Source: Spongiibacter taiwanensis (lineage in GTDB: Bacteria; Pseudomonadota; Gammaproteobacteria; Pseudomonadales; Spongiibacteraceae). From it: 64,000 nucleotides of DNA. The position numbers and the translations under genes were made by a program. Where the stretch lies: assembly GCF_023702635.1 (NCBI RefSeq), contig NZ_CP098455.1, forward strand, positions 2,604,001 to 2,668,000, written 5' to 3'. Positions 45,628-53,749 of this stretch are shown here, piece by piece. The notes beneath the pieces were generated by a model that was not told the origin of the DNA, did no database searches, and worked only from the letters and a program-made list of their open reading frames with translations. Position 1 is the stretch's first letter. Each line of letters opens with the position of its first letter.

Positions 45628-48600
45628 ATGCGAACTAAGCGCAGTTTAGTACAAATTTATCTGCTGAGCCTAGTCGCCCTGTCCGCGATTCCGCTATCTA
45701 TTTTTGGCTATATCTGGATTGCCAAGGAATACGATGGCTTTCATACCCAGAGCGAGGCTTTACGCACCACCTATATCGAATCCCGGCGCGAATTATTGCG
45801 TCGGGAGGTCGATAAGGCGGTCGAGTACCTGGATTTTAAGCGCTCCCAGCTCAACCGGCAGCTGTATCAGGACCTTCGTCAGCAGGTCGCCGTCGGTCTG
45901 GCGCTGATCGAGAATACCCGTAAAGAGTTCAAGACAGAGAGCAAAGACCAGCAGCTGGCGCGCCTGCGCAGTACGATGTCGACCTTGAAGTTCCTTGGCA
46001 ACAAGGGGTTTTTCTTTCTTTTCGATGAGGCCGGCAAGCCGCTGCTCGCGCCGATGCATCCCTGGGAGTCGCGGCGCATTACCGATGAACAGGCCCTGAA
46101 TTCCTTTGTTAGTCAGATTGTCGGCGCGATTGGCGACAAGCGTTATGACTTCGTTGAGTACCGTTTCTCCCAGGCGGGATCGGGCTTTCAGAACGAGCGC
46201 AATTTCAGCTTTGTGTATCACTACAAGCCCCTGAATATTTACATGGGGGCCAGCGTCTATCTGCATGACGAGATGGACCGGGTGAAACAGGAGGTGATCG
46301 AACGGATTGCCGCGGTGCCCATCGATCCCAATAACTCCATTCTGTTTATTGTCGACGCCGATGGTAAGCAGTTGGTCAATGCTTACGATCCCGAGCAGGT
46401 CGGCTCATTGATGCCCGGGGTGATCGACGCCAGCCGTAAGGTGAGCGGCAAGGACAACAGCCTGTTCACAGAGCTGAGCTGGTCGGCCGGTGACGCCGGT
46501 AATAAGCCCGTGGTCTCCTATCTGCGCCGTTACGAGCCCTGGGGTTGGGTGCTGGGGTCCGGCGTGTTTCTCGATGAACTCAACGTCCGGCTGGAAACCC
46601 AGCGCGCAGACCTGCAGGAGCGGGTCAACGAACATATCCGCTTTATCGTGATTATTGCCTTCTTGCTGATGGTGCTGTCGACGGTGGCCGCCCGCCTGAT
46701 GGCGCGCAGCAGTGCCCGGGGTTTCGACATCTTCCAGAAGTTTTTTGCCGATGCCAGCAAGCGCTCCACCGCCATTGATATCAGCCGACTACCCTTTGCT
46801 GAGTTCCAACACCTGGCCGAAGACGCCAACTTCATGGTGGAAAAACGCAGCCAGACTGAGCGGGCACTGAAGCTGAGTGAGCGCCGCTTCTCCCTTGCCC
46901 TGGATGCTGCCCAAAACCACCTCTGGGACCTGGATTTGCAGACCGGTTACGTGACGGTAGCGCCGAGTTTCTTTCGCATGTTGGGCTACGAGGTTCCCGC
47001 GCAGAATTACGCGGTGGGCGCATTCAAGCACGTTGCTCACCCCGACGATATTCACATCATCGCCTCGGCGGTGGACAGCTGGCTTGGCCTGGCCACCGGT
47101 AACAGTGTGGAGTTTCGGGTGCGCAACCGGGCCGGCGAGTACCATTGGATTTATAGCCGGGGCGACGTGGTTGAAAGTGACGCCCAGGATCAGCCGGTGC
47201 GGGCTATGGGCATCATGACCGACATCACCGAGCGCAAGCGCATGGAGCAGGAACTGGTCGATGCCAAAATCGCGGCCGAAGATGCCCTCCATGCCAAGAG
47301 CCAGTTTTTGTCGAGCGTCAGCCACGAATTGCGCACCCCCTTGAATGGCGTACTGGGTTATGCCCAGCTGCTGCAGCGGGAGAATGACCTGCCCAGTGGC
47401 AGCGAAGAATACCTGCGCGCCATTGAAAACTGTGGCAAACACCTGCTGAACCTGATCAATGATGTGCTCGATCTGGCCAAGATCGAAAGTGGCAATATCA
47501 ACATTGTCCGCCGGCCTAACAATATTGATGACGTGGTCACCAGCGTTGGCGATATCGTCGGTCAGCGGGCCAAGTCCAAGGGCCTGGATTTTGTCCTGGA
47601 TGTGGCGGCGGACGTGCCCCGCAATGTGGAAATTGATGAGGTTAAGCTGCGTCAGATTCTGGTCAACCTGCTGGACAATGCGGTTAAGTTTACCCGTCAG
47701 GGTAAAGTGGAATTGAAGCTTCGGGCTGATCCGGCTCAGCAGCAGTTGCTGTTTTCGGTTACCGACAGCGGTATCGGCATTCCCGAAGACAAATTGCGCG
47801 ATGTGTTCGAGCCATTCCGTCAGGTGAATCCCCGTGATGGCCAGGGCACCGGCTTGGGCCTGTCTATCTGTCGCCGACTGGTAGAGGCCATGGGCGGCAG
47901 TTTGAACCTGCGCAGCGAGTACGGTCGGGGTAGTACCTTTTTCTTCGATATTCCGCTGATCGAGGTAACCTCGTCGCTGGAGGATATGGCGGCCGAGCGC
48001 AAGACAGAAAAATCCTCCCCGGCAGCCCCGGAGGCGCAGTTTGATAACCCAGCCATTATCGTGGCCGATGACGTGGCCGTGAACCGCCAGGTATTGATCG
48101 GGATGTTGAGCGATATCAGTAGCGATATTCGCGAAGCGGCCAATGGGCTGGAGGTGGTGGCCCAGGTGAAGGAGCGGGCGCCGGAACTGATTTTGATGGA
48201 TTTGCGTATGCCGGAAATGGACGGCCTTGAAGCGACGCGAATTATTAAAAAGAAAATGGCCTGCGATGACGTGCAGGTGGTGATGGCATCGGCGACCACC
48301 GATGAAGCGATGATGAAAGAGGCGACTGAGGCGGGGTGTTATGGATTTTTGCCCAAGCCCATTGGTATGGATGCGCTGATGGCGATTCTTGCCGAAACCT
48401 GTGCCCGGCCAGAACAGCGTGCAGTGGCCCCCGTGGTGCCCTTCCCCTCGGGGAATGCAGTAGCGCTGCCGCCGGATAGCGTTAGCACCTCGCTGCAGCA
48501 AGCCATCGATCTGGGCGATATTTCTGCCTTGGGCGAGCAATTGCAGGCGCTGCGCGCATCACACCCAGAGCTGAATGCCTTTGTTGAGCAGGCGGAGCGG

Positions 48601-48681
48601 TGCCTGCGCAATTTTGATTTTGACGGTATCTCGCAGTTGTTAAGCGAGCTGGCTCAGGGGGCGCCAAGCGATGATCGCTGA
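45628..48681 (+). CDS. Hybrid histidine kinase with double Cache, PAS, HisKA, HATPase and receiver domains
   Basis: A 1017-aa membrane sensor. Membrane helix 1 (LLSLVALSAIPLSIFGYIWI) opens a Cache sensor (GNKGFFFLFDEAGKPLLAPM, YVYHYKPLN-like strand and YLRRYEPWGWVLGSGVF). Helix 2 (FIVIIAFLLMVLSTVAARLM) is followed by a PAS domain (ALDAAQNHLWDLDLQTGYVT), HisKA with SSVSHELRTPLNGVLGYAQL (His near 565), HATPase with LLDNAVKFTRQGK and GTGLGLSICRRLVE, and a receiver with ILMDLRMPEMDG (Asp near 857). A short helical tail follows. ATG 45628 has AAGGATT upstream. It overlaps the next kinase gene by 11 nt. The ligand is probably a small molecule in the periplasm. Confidence 0.93.
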   Translation: MRTKRSLVQIYLLSLVALSAIPLSIFGYIWIAKEYDGFHTQSEALRTTYIESRRELLRREVDKAVEYLDFKRSQLNRQLYQDLRQQVAVGLALIENTRKEFKTESKDQQLARLRSTMSTLKFLGNKGFFFLFDEAGKPLLAPMHPWESRRITDEQALNSFVSQIVGAIGDKRYDFVEYRFSQAGSGFQNERNFSFVYHYKPLNIYMGASVYLHDEMDRVKQEVIERIAAVPIDPNNSILFIVDADGKQLVNAYDPEQVGSLMPGVIDASRKVSGKDNSLFTELSWSAGDAGNKPVVSYLRRYEPWGWVLGSGVFLDELNVRLETQRADLQERVNEHIRFIVIIAFLLMVLSTVAARLMARSSARGFDIFQKFFADASKRSTAIDISRLPFAEFQHLAEDANFMVEKRSQTERALKLSERRFSLALDAAQNHLWDLDLQTGYVTVAPSFFRMLGYEVPAQNYAVGAFKHVAHPDDIHIIASAVDSWLGLATGNSVEFRVRNRAGEYHWIYSRGDVVESDAQDQPVRAMGIMTDITERKRMEQELVDAKIAAEDALHAKSQFLSSVSHELRTPLNGVLGYAQLLQRENDLPSGSEEYLRAIENCGKHLLNLINDVLDLAKIESGNINIVRRPNNIDDVVTSVGDIVGQRAKSKGLDFVLDVAADVPRNVEIDEVKLRQILVNLLDNAVKFTRQGKVELKLRADPAQQQLLFSVTDSGIGIPEDKLRDVFEPFRQVNPRDGQGTGLGLSICRRLVEAMGGSLNLRSEYGRGSTFFFDIPLIEVTSSLEDMAAERKTEKSSPAAPEAQFDNPAIIVADDVAVNRQVLIGMLSDISSDIREAANGLEVVAQVKERAPELILMDLRMPEMDGLEATRIIKKKMACDDVQVVMASATTDEAMMKEATEAGCYGFLPKPIGMDALMAILAETCARPEQRAVAPVVPFPSGNAVALPPDSVSTSLQQAIDLGDISALGEQLQALRASHPELNAFVEQAERCLRNFDFDGISQLLSELAQGAPSDDR

Positions 48682-50188
48682 ACGCGGTGGAGAACAGGTC
48701 CTGCTGGTTGATGATAACCCCACAAACCTGCAGGTGTTATTCAAAACCCTGGAGGGCAGTGGTTATCGCTTGCTGGCAGCACGGGATGGCGAAGCGGCGC
48801 TGAAGATCGCGCGCAAAGCAAAGCCCTCTCTCATCCTGCTGGATGTCATGATGCCCGGCATCGATGGCTTTCAGGTCTGTGAAGCGCTGAAGGGCGACCC
48901 CGAAACCGAAGATATCGCCATCATCTTTCTGTCGGCGCTGACTGACAGCCAATCCAAAGTACATGGCCTTGCGCTGGGTGGTGTGGACTACATCGCCAAA
49001 CCTTTTCAGTCCGACGAAGTGCTGGCCCGGGTGCGCACCCACATCAAAATTCATCGGTTAGAGCGGGCGCTGGCGGCGCGCAACGTCGAGCTGGAAGATG
49101 AGAACCTCAGTATTCTCAATGCGGTTGAAGAGGGCATTATTGGCCTGGATGAAGAGGGTCGCGTTAGCTCCATCAACCGTCAGGCCCTGGCGCTGATCGC
49201 CTGGCCCGAATCCGATGTGCTCGGTGAGCCGCTAAAATCCCTGAACTTGTTTGCAGCCAGTGAACCGGTATCTGCCGGCATTGAGGCGCTGATCAATGAA
49301 GGGGTGCCACTGCGCCGGGGCTTTGTGGATTTGCACCCGCGACACAGCAGCAAGCCCATTCCGGTCTCGCTCAGTGGGGCGCCCCGTCAGGGCGGGGCGG
49401 TGTTGGTGTGGCGAGATGTGCGGGAGTGGCTCAGCAGTCAGGAGGCCCTGCGCACAGCTCGGGAGGAGCTGGAGAGCCAGCGCCAGCATCTTGCTCATAT
49501 CGAACGCCTCAGTACCGGTGGGGAGATGGCGGCGGGTATTGCCCATGAGGTGAATCAGCCGCTTACGGCAGTGGTGAATTACGCCAGGGTCTGTCAACGC
49601 TTACTAACGGCGCCGGCCGGGCTGGATACAGCCAAAATTCATGATGTGCTGGAGAAAATTACCACCCAGGCTGAGCGCGCGTCGGCGGTGATTCAGCGCA
49701 TGCGCACCTTTGTTAAGAAGCCGGTTGGTGGTCGCCAGATTCTGAACGTGAATGAGCTGTTGGCCGAAGTAGTGGCGCTGGCGGAGGTGGATTCGCGGAC
49801 CCACGGTGTCGAGATTCATTTCTCTTCGCAAAGCATCAGCCATCCTATTCAGGCCGATGAAGTGCAGATTCAACAGGTTGCCCTGAACCTGTTACGCAAT
49901 GCCATCGAGGCCAGTGCGGCCAATGAGTCGATCAAGGGGGTGCGGCTCGATACTTTTGAATCCGGCGTGCTGGTGGGATTCAGCGTAACCGACTGGGGCA
50001 AGGGCCTCGACCCGGAAATCGAGAAGCAGCTGTTTGCGCCCTTTGTGAGCTCAAAAGAGGGCGGCATGGGGATCGGTTTGTCAGTTTCTCAGTCAATCAT
50101 CCAGGCCCACGGTGGCGATATCAGCTATCGCGCTAACCCGGAGGGCGGCGCAATTTTTACCTGCGAATTTCCGGCCCATCAGGACTGA
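48671..50188 (+). CDS. Receiver-PAS-histidine kinase, FixL-like
   Basis: A 505-aa soluble protein. An N-terminal receiver (VLLVDDNPTNLQVLFKTLEG, Asp in ILLDVMMPGIDG near 57) is followed by a linker helix, a PAS domain (ILNAVEEGIIGLDEEGRVSS) and a kinase core of the FixL/DctB class: GEMAAGIAHEVNQPLTAVVN (His near 291), LLRNAIEASA and GGMGIGLSVSQSIIQAHGG. There is no membrane segment. It overlaps the hybrid kinase gene by 11 nt and the metalloprotease gene by 1 nt. It could receive a phosphoryl group from the hybrid kinase and pass it to the divergent FixJ-type regulator, a three-component relay inferred from layout. Confidence 0.92.
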   Translation: MIAERGGEQVLLVDDNPTNLQVLFKTLEGSGYRLLAARDGEAALKIARKAKPSLILLDVMMPGIDGFQVCEALKGDPETEDIAIIFLSALTDSQSKVHGLALGGVDYIAKPFQSDEVLARVRTHIKIHRLERALAARNVELEDENLSILNAVEEGIIGLDEEGRVSSINRQALALIAWPESDVLGEPLKSLNLFAASEPVSAGIEALINEGVPLRRGFVDLHPRHSSKPIPVSLSGAPRQGGAVLVWRDVREWLSSQEALRTAREELESQRQHLAHIERLSTGGEMAAGIAHEVNQPLTAVVNYARVCQRLLTAPAGLDTAKIHDVLEKITTQAERASAVIQRMRTFVKKPVGGRQILNVNELLAEVVALAEVDSRTHGVEIHFSSQSISHPIQADEVQIQQVALNLLRNAIEASAANESIKGVRLDTFESGVLVGFSVTDWGKGLDPEIEKQLFAPFVSSKEGGMGIGLSVSQSIIQAHGGDISYRANPEGGAIFTCEFPAHQD

Positions 50189-50916
50189 TGAGTGGGGAGC
50201 AGCGTCAAGTGGACCTGGGTGGTGAAACACTCACTGTCACCATCAAACGCAGCGCTCAGCGTCGGCGGCGATTGTCTCTGTCTCTTGATGCAAAGGGCGA
50301 GGCGCTACTGCGGGTTCCGCTGAAAACGGCTAACAAAGATATTGAGGCGATGTTGGAGAAACATCGTGACTGGCTGCACGACAAAACCCGGGAGCTTCAC
50401 CGCTATCGGCAGGCGAACCCGGCGTTGGCCTTTGTCAGTGGTGAAACCCTGACATTACAGGGTAAGACGCTGCGCCTGGAGGTCAATGTTGCCCCCGGGG
50501 CGGTGCGCTGGACGGTAGTGGATGACCGCCTTATGTTGCGAACTCCCAACCAGGATCGGGATGTATTGATGACCAAGTTGCAAGCCTGGTATCGGCAGCA
50601 GGCAATGGTGGTCTTTCCCCAGCGGCTGGCGCTGTGGAGTGAGCGCATCCCCTGGGTTGAGGGGGTACCGCCACTGCGGGTGCGGCAAATGCGCTCCCGG
50701 TGGGGGAGCTGCAGCAGCAAAGGGGGGATTTGCCTGAACAGTGAGTTGATCCGGCTGGATCCCGAATTGCTCGACTATGTGATTGTTCACGAGTTGTGTC
50801 ACCTGCAGGAGTTCAATCACAGCCCGCGCTTTTACGCGCTGATGGCCCGTCACTTTCCAAACTGGCAACACTGCCGCGAGCGCCTGGCCAACACGAGCCT
50901 TCGCGCGCTGGTGTAG
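50188..50916 (+). CDS. YgjP-like metal-dependent hydrolase (M48/DUF45 type)
   Basis: A 242-aa protein of the YgjP/WLM-like zincin group. The zinc site is VIVHELCHLQEFNHSPRFYA (HExxH with a third ligand downstream), preceded by the typical MRSRWGSCSSKGGICLNSEL block. It has no signal peptide, so it should be cytoplasmic. The ATG overlaps the kinase stop as TGATG, so it is the last gene of the kinase operon by spacing, although a functional link is not evident. The family function is poorly known. Confidence 0.9.
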   Translation: MSGEQRQVDLGGETLTVTIKRSAQRRRRLSLSLDAKGEALLRVPLKTANKDIEAMLEKHRDWLHDKTRELHRYRQANPALAFVSGETLTLQGKTLRLEVNVAPGAVRWTVVDDRLMLRTPNQDRDVLMTKLQAWYRQQAMVVFPQRLALWSERIPWVEGVPPLRVRQMRSRWGSCSSKGGICLNSELIRLDPELLDYVIVHELCHLQEFNHSPRFYALMARHFPNWQHCRERLANTSLRALV

Positions 50917-51010
50917 CCGACTTTCCTGCCCGTCGAATCGCTCCCGGGGCTGTAGTAGTATGGCCTTTCGCCGACAATGGCGGCGGAGACATCTGAGCGG
51001 GTAAATAATA

Positions 51011-51640
51011 ATGAAAACCGAAAGCTGCGCTGAGCAAGGCGCCATTCAACAGAAAACCATCTGTGATCATCCGCGATTGCTGCGCTGGGTTCATCGCACC
51101 TTTGCCGGGGGCTTTGGCCTGCGCGGTTGGCGGTTCGAGCAGCGCCTCTCTAGTGCGCGCAAATATGTGCTGATTGTCGCCCCCCACACCAGCAACTGGG
51201 ATTTCTTCCTGCTGGTGGCTATGGGCGCGGCGCTGCGGCGCAAGGTGCATTTTATGGCCAAGCACAGCCTTTTTATTGGCCCGTTTGGGCCGCTGCTGAA
51301 GTGGTTGGGCGGTATTCCGGTCGATCGTGGTCAACGCCATAACTTTGTTGAACAGATGGCCGCTGAGTTTAGTCAGCGCGACGACATGGTCTTAATTATT
51401 ACCCCGGAAGGCACCCGCGGCCGGGTCGAACAATGGAAGTGCGGCTTCTACCACATCGCTCATGGGGCGGGAGTGCCGGTGGTGGCCTTGGGCCTGGACT
51501 ACGGTGCGCGGCAGATTCGGATTGTCAGTGAAACCCGAACCACTGGTGATCTTGAGGCCGACCTGAGGGTGATTACGGCTTCGTATCGGGGCGTCGTCGG
51601 TCGTCATCCCGAGTTGGATGGCTTTGCCCGAGGCGATTAA
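51011..51640 (+). CDS. Lysophospholipid acyltransferase-family protein
   Basis: A 209-aa PlsC-like protein with APHTSNWDFFLLVAMGAALR (HxxxxD as HTSNWD), FMAKHSLFIGPFGPLLKWLG then GIPVDRG, and ITPEGTRGRVEQWKCGFYHI (the EGTR motif). The short length and H-x4-D variant with SNWD fit the MtlA-like subgroup. It probably acylates a lipid at the inner membrane. It is preceded by a short gap after the YgjP-like gene and ends overlapping the stop of the anti-sigma gene on the other strand. Confidence 0.88.
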   Translation: MKTESCAEQGAIQQKTICDHPRLLRWVHRTFAGGFGLRGWRFEQRLSSARKYVLIVAPHTSNWDFFLLVAMGAALRRKVHFMAKHSLFIGPFGPLLKWLGGIPVDRGQRHNFVEQMAAEFSQRDDMVLIITPEGTRGRVEQWKCGFYHIAHGAGVPVVALGLDYGARQIRIVSETRTTGDLEADLRVITASYRGVVGRHPELDGFARGD

Positions 51641-51870
51641 TCCGGTTTTTTCAGCGATTCCATAATACGGGCGGCGGCCTGGTCGTCGCCACGCCACAGT
51701 CGCCGGGCGATTGCTGCACCGGTTTGGCGGCTGCGATTCAGATGGCGTACAAAGCGCCGGCAGTGTTTGCAGATCATCAGGTGTAGCTGGACCTGGAGTT
51801 TTTTTGCGGTGCTGGTGTGGCCGTCCAGATGATCGCTACCTAGTGCTGTGACATCGCGACATTTCAACAT
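51637..51870 (-). CDS. Zinc-finger anti-sigma factor (zf-HC2 type)
   Basis: A 77-aa protein. HLMICKHCRRFVRHL carries the HxxxCxxC motif of the ZAS/zf-HC2 anti-sigma domain; the more distant first ligand could be one of the upstream Cys or His residues. There is no membrane segment, so it is a soluble inhibitor. The ATG overlaps the end of the sigma gene by 7 nt, the usual coupling of ECF sigma and anti-sigma. It would hold the sigma factor inactive until a metal or oxidative signal acts on the zinc site. Confidence 0.82.
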   Translation of the reverse strand: MLKCRDVTALGSDHLDGHTSTAKKLQVQLHLMICKHCRRFVRHLNRSRQTGAAIARRLWRGDDQAAARIMESLKKPD

Positions 51871-52478
51871 TCGCCGGTCTCCTGATAATGGTCCACCACC
51901 TGCAATAACTTCAGTCTGGCCCGGTGCAATAACACGCGTACATTACTGTCGCTCAGGCCCAGCAATTCGGCGATTTGCTCGAGCGGGCTTTGTTCTACAT
52001 CGCGCAGCAGGAATACAGCCTTTTGTTTTTCCGGCAGCACCGTGAGGGTGTGCTCGATACAGCGTTGCAGCTGGTCTTCCTGCAGCATCAGTTCGGGTGT
52101 CGCAATATCCCAGCGCGAGGGCGGCTCGCGCCAGTGGCCGCTGTCGTCAAATCGCTCCCCGGCCATGGCCGCTGGCAATTCGTCGATATCACCGATGCTG
52201 ATATGGCGCTTCTCTCGCCGCAGCCGGGATTTGGCTTCATTGCTGACAATCTGAATCATCCAGGTGCTGAGACTGCTGCGCCCCTCAAAGCGGGGAATGG
52301 CCCGATAAATAGAGGCCCAGGCCTCTTGCACCACATCCTCGGCAAAAACGTCGCCGACGATGGAGCGGGCGACAATCTGCAGACGGCGGTTGTGCTCGCT
52401 GATCAGCTCGGCGAAGGCGGCGTTGTCTCCCTGCTGCAAACGCAGGATCAAAGCGGTTTCATCGCTGGCGGAGGACAC
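51864..52478 (-). CDS. ECF-type RNA polymerase sigma factor
   Basis: A 204-aa sigma-70-family protein. Region 2 reads DVVQEAWASIYRAIPRFEGR and SLSTWMIQIVSNEAKSRLRR. Region 4 has LPEKQKAVFLLRDVEQSPLE and IAELLGLSDSNVRVLLHRAR. GTG 52478 follows AGGGAAG; the frame is open further upstream without support. It is 80 bp downstream of the DoxX-like gene and overlaps the anti-sigma gene. The divergent promoters at 53193-53289 share a TGTAAC-16-C(G/A)TC layout and are the likely targets, making an autoregulated metal-stress circuit with the metallophore precursor. Confidence 0.92.
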   Translation of the reverse strand: MSSASDETALILRLQQGDNAAFAELISEHNRRLQIVARSIVGDVFAEDVVQEAWASIYRAIPRFEGRSSLSTWMIQIVSNEAKSRLRREKRHISIGDIDELPAAMAGERFDDSGHWREPPSRWDIATPELMLQEDQLQRCIEHTLTVLPEKQKAVFLLRDVEQSPLEQIAELLGLSDSNVRVLLHRARLKLLQVVDHYQETGEC

Positions 52479-52558
52479 TGGGGCTTCCCTGGGAAATGAG
52501 CACACTAGTGTCGGCCAAACCGGCCCGAAAAGGCAATGCCGGCGCGGAGCAGAGAGGG

Positions 52559-53158
52559 TTAGCGGCTGCATGACCAGCGCCGGCTTAGCCAGTAATCCAC
52601 GCTAACGTAACGGCCGCCGCCCAGTTTGATCAGCGCCAGCAGCATCAACAGATAGGTAACGGCAAACTCGATGCCGTTGTTGAGAATCACAAACTTGCCA
52701 CTGCTGGTGAGCCACTGATAGTTGCCGTGGCTGCGCAGAATTTCCCGGGCCGCTTGCAGTTTTTCGGGTGCGGCCATGACCTGGGCGTTGGCAAAGGGCG
52801 CGCTGGGATCGGCGATGGCCTGCCAGCCGTTGGGCAGGTGCACGGTCAGTGCGGCAACCAGCATGGTGATGGCCAGCGGAATGGAAATCCAACGGGTGGC
52901 CAGGCCGAGCAATAAGAGGATGGCGCCGCCGACCTCGGCGCTGGTGGCCAGTGCCGCCATCAGCCAGGGAAAGGGCAGGCCGAGGCCCCAATCGGGGTTG
53001 CCAAACCAGGCCACGGTATCGCTGAAGTGATTGAGCTTATTGCTGCCGGCCATCCACATGACGGGTACCAGATAAAGGCGCAAACCGAGGGCGGGCAGGC
53101 CGTCAATATGTGACGTGGCCCGGCAGAATTTTTGATACGCCAGACACAGACGATCCAT
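52559..53158 (-). CDS. hvfX: DoxX-like membrane protein, HvfX family
   Basis: A 199-aa inner-membrane protein with four helices: ALGLRLYLVPVMWMAGSNKL, the GGAILLLLGLATRW region, ISIPLAITMLVAALTVHLP and IEFAVTYLLMLLALIKLGGG. Its ending, with HGNYQWLTSSGKFVILNNG and RYVSVDYWL, is typical of the DoxX proteins in HvfABCX metallophore loci (HvfX). In those loci it is thought to help maturation or transport of the modified peptide. It is divergent from the HvfA precursor and leads the sigma/anti-sigma genes. AAGGAAAACC precedes the ATG. The usual hvfB and hvfC genes are missing here. Confidence 0.85.
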   Translation of the reverse strand: MDRLCLAYQKFCRATSHIDGLPALGLRLYLVPVMWMAGSNKLNHFSDTVAWFGNPDWGLGLPFPWLMAALATSAEVGGAILLLLGLATRWISIPLAITMLVAALTVHLPNGWQAIADPSAPFANAQVMAAPEKLQAAREILRSHGNYQWLTSSGKFVILNNGIEFAVTYLLMLLALIKLGGGRYVSVDYWLSRRWSCSR

Positions 53159-53192
53159 GGCGGTTTTCCTTGCGTAGAGAGGTGACTTCTCT

Positions 53193-53220
53193 GAGACGAG
53201 GAGCGCTCCCGAGTGTTACA
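53193..53220 (-). promoter_or_regulatory. ECF-type promoter of hvfX and the sigma/anti-sigma genes
   Basis: The minus strand has TGTAAC at 53220-53215, a 16-bp spacer and CGTCTC at 53198-53193, 35 bp before the hvfX start. The AAC/CGTC pair is a common ECF promoter type and mirrors the element before hvfA. Confidence 0.65.
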
Positions 53221-53261
53221 TCGGCGCCAACAACAAATTTTTAATTATTTTTTGGTGGCGA

Positions 53262-53289
53262 TGTAACGTGGGGTCAGCTAAAACATCTA
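53262..53289 (+). promoter_or_regulatory. ECF-type promoter of hvfA
   Basis: TGTAAC at 53262-53267, a 16-bp spacer and CATCTA at 53284-53289 repeat the layout on the opposite strand. The start codon is 86 bp downstream of the -10. The -35 boxes form the inverted pair GTTACATCG and CGATGTAAC. Confidence 0.6.
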
Positions 53290-53375
53290 TCAAGCGGTGC
53301 AGGCAAATCTGCGCGACGATAATGCAAGGCGTAGTCCCTGATCATTTTGCAAGTTCACTAAAAGGAAGCTCCACT

Positions 53376-53630
53376 ATGAAAAAGTCTATCGGTGTACTGG
53401 GTGCGGCAATGGTCGCTTCTTCTCTGGCGTCTGTGGCGATGGCCGACAGCACTGCCAACCCCTTTGCTGCCAAGCCCCTGAGCAGTGGCTACCAGGTTGC
53501 TGATCATGGCGATCACGAAGGCAAATGCGGTGAATCCAAGTGTGGTGAGTCTAAGTGTGGCGAGTCCAAATGCGGTGAGTCCAAGTGTGGCGAATCCAAA
53601 TGCGGCGAAGCCAAGTGCGGTAGCGAGTAA
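53376..53630 (+). CDS. hvfA: HvfA-type RiPP metallophore precursor
   Basis: An 84-aa exported precursor. The Sec signal is MKKSIGVLGAAMVASSLASV with AMA before the cleavage site. The mature part ends in seven KCG units: EGKCG, five ESKCG and EAKCG, the repeat on which MNIO enzymes (HvfB with HvfC) convert Cys to oxazolone/thioamide or thiooxazole groups that bind copper. AAGGAAG lies seven nt before ATG 53376. It is divergent from hvfX and an ECF sigma operon. The modifying genes are not in this window, so either they act in trans or the peptide is unmodified. The family assignment is firm from the repeat and context; modification is inferred. Confidence 0.9.
   Translation: MKKSIGVLGAAMVASSLASVAMADSTANPFAAKPLSSGYQVADHGDHEGKCGESKCGESKCGESKCGESKCGESKCGEAKCGSE
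53523..53627 (+). repeat. Seven 15-bp tandem repeats coding for KCGES-type units
   Basis: Seven in-frame 15-bp units (AAGTGTGGTGAGTCC type) make up the C-terminal half of hvfA. Third-position changes between units (AAA/AAG, TGC/TGT, GGT/GGC) show that the peptide pattern is kept under selection while codons drift. Confidence 0.9.
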
Positions 53631-53749
53631 TAGCGCCATGTTGCCGCCCCATGCCAATACTGCGGGGCGGCTTTCTCTTTGGCAGCGCCCGCCCTTTCAC
53701 TTCTGCCCCCTAGCAACGTTTTTCAACCCTGCCTTTTCCGGCAGCCCCT

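Noticed and set aside
46789-48540. Long minus-strand frame (583 codons) inside the hybrid kinase gene
   Set aside because: It is His/Gln/Arg-rich and antisense to a clear kinase with intact domains, so it is a codon-bias shadow.
53358-53657. Minus-strand frame over hvfA with repeated LTTLGFTAFG-type sequence
   Set aside because: The repeat is only the reverse complement of the KCGES-coding repeats.
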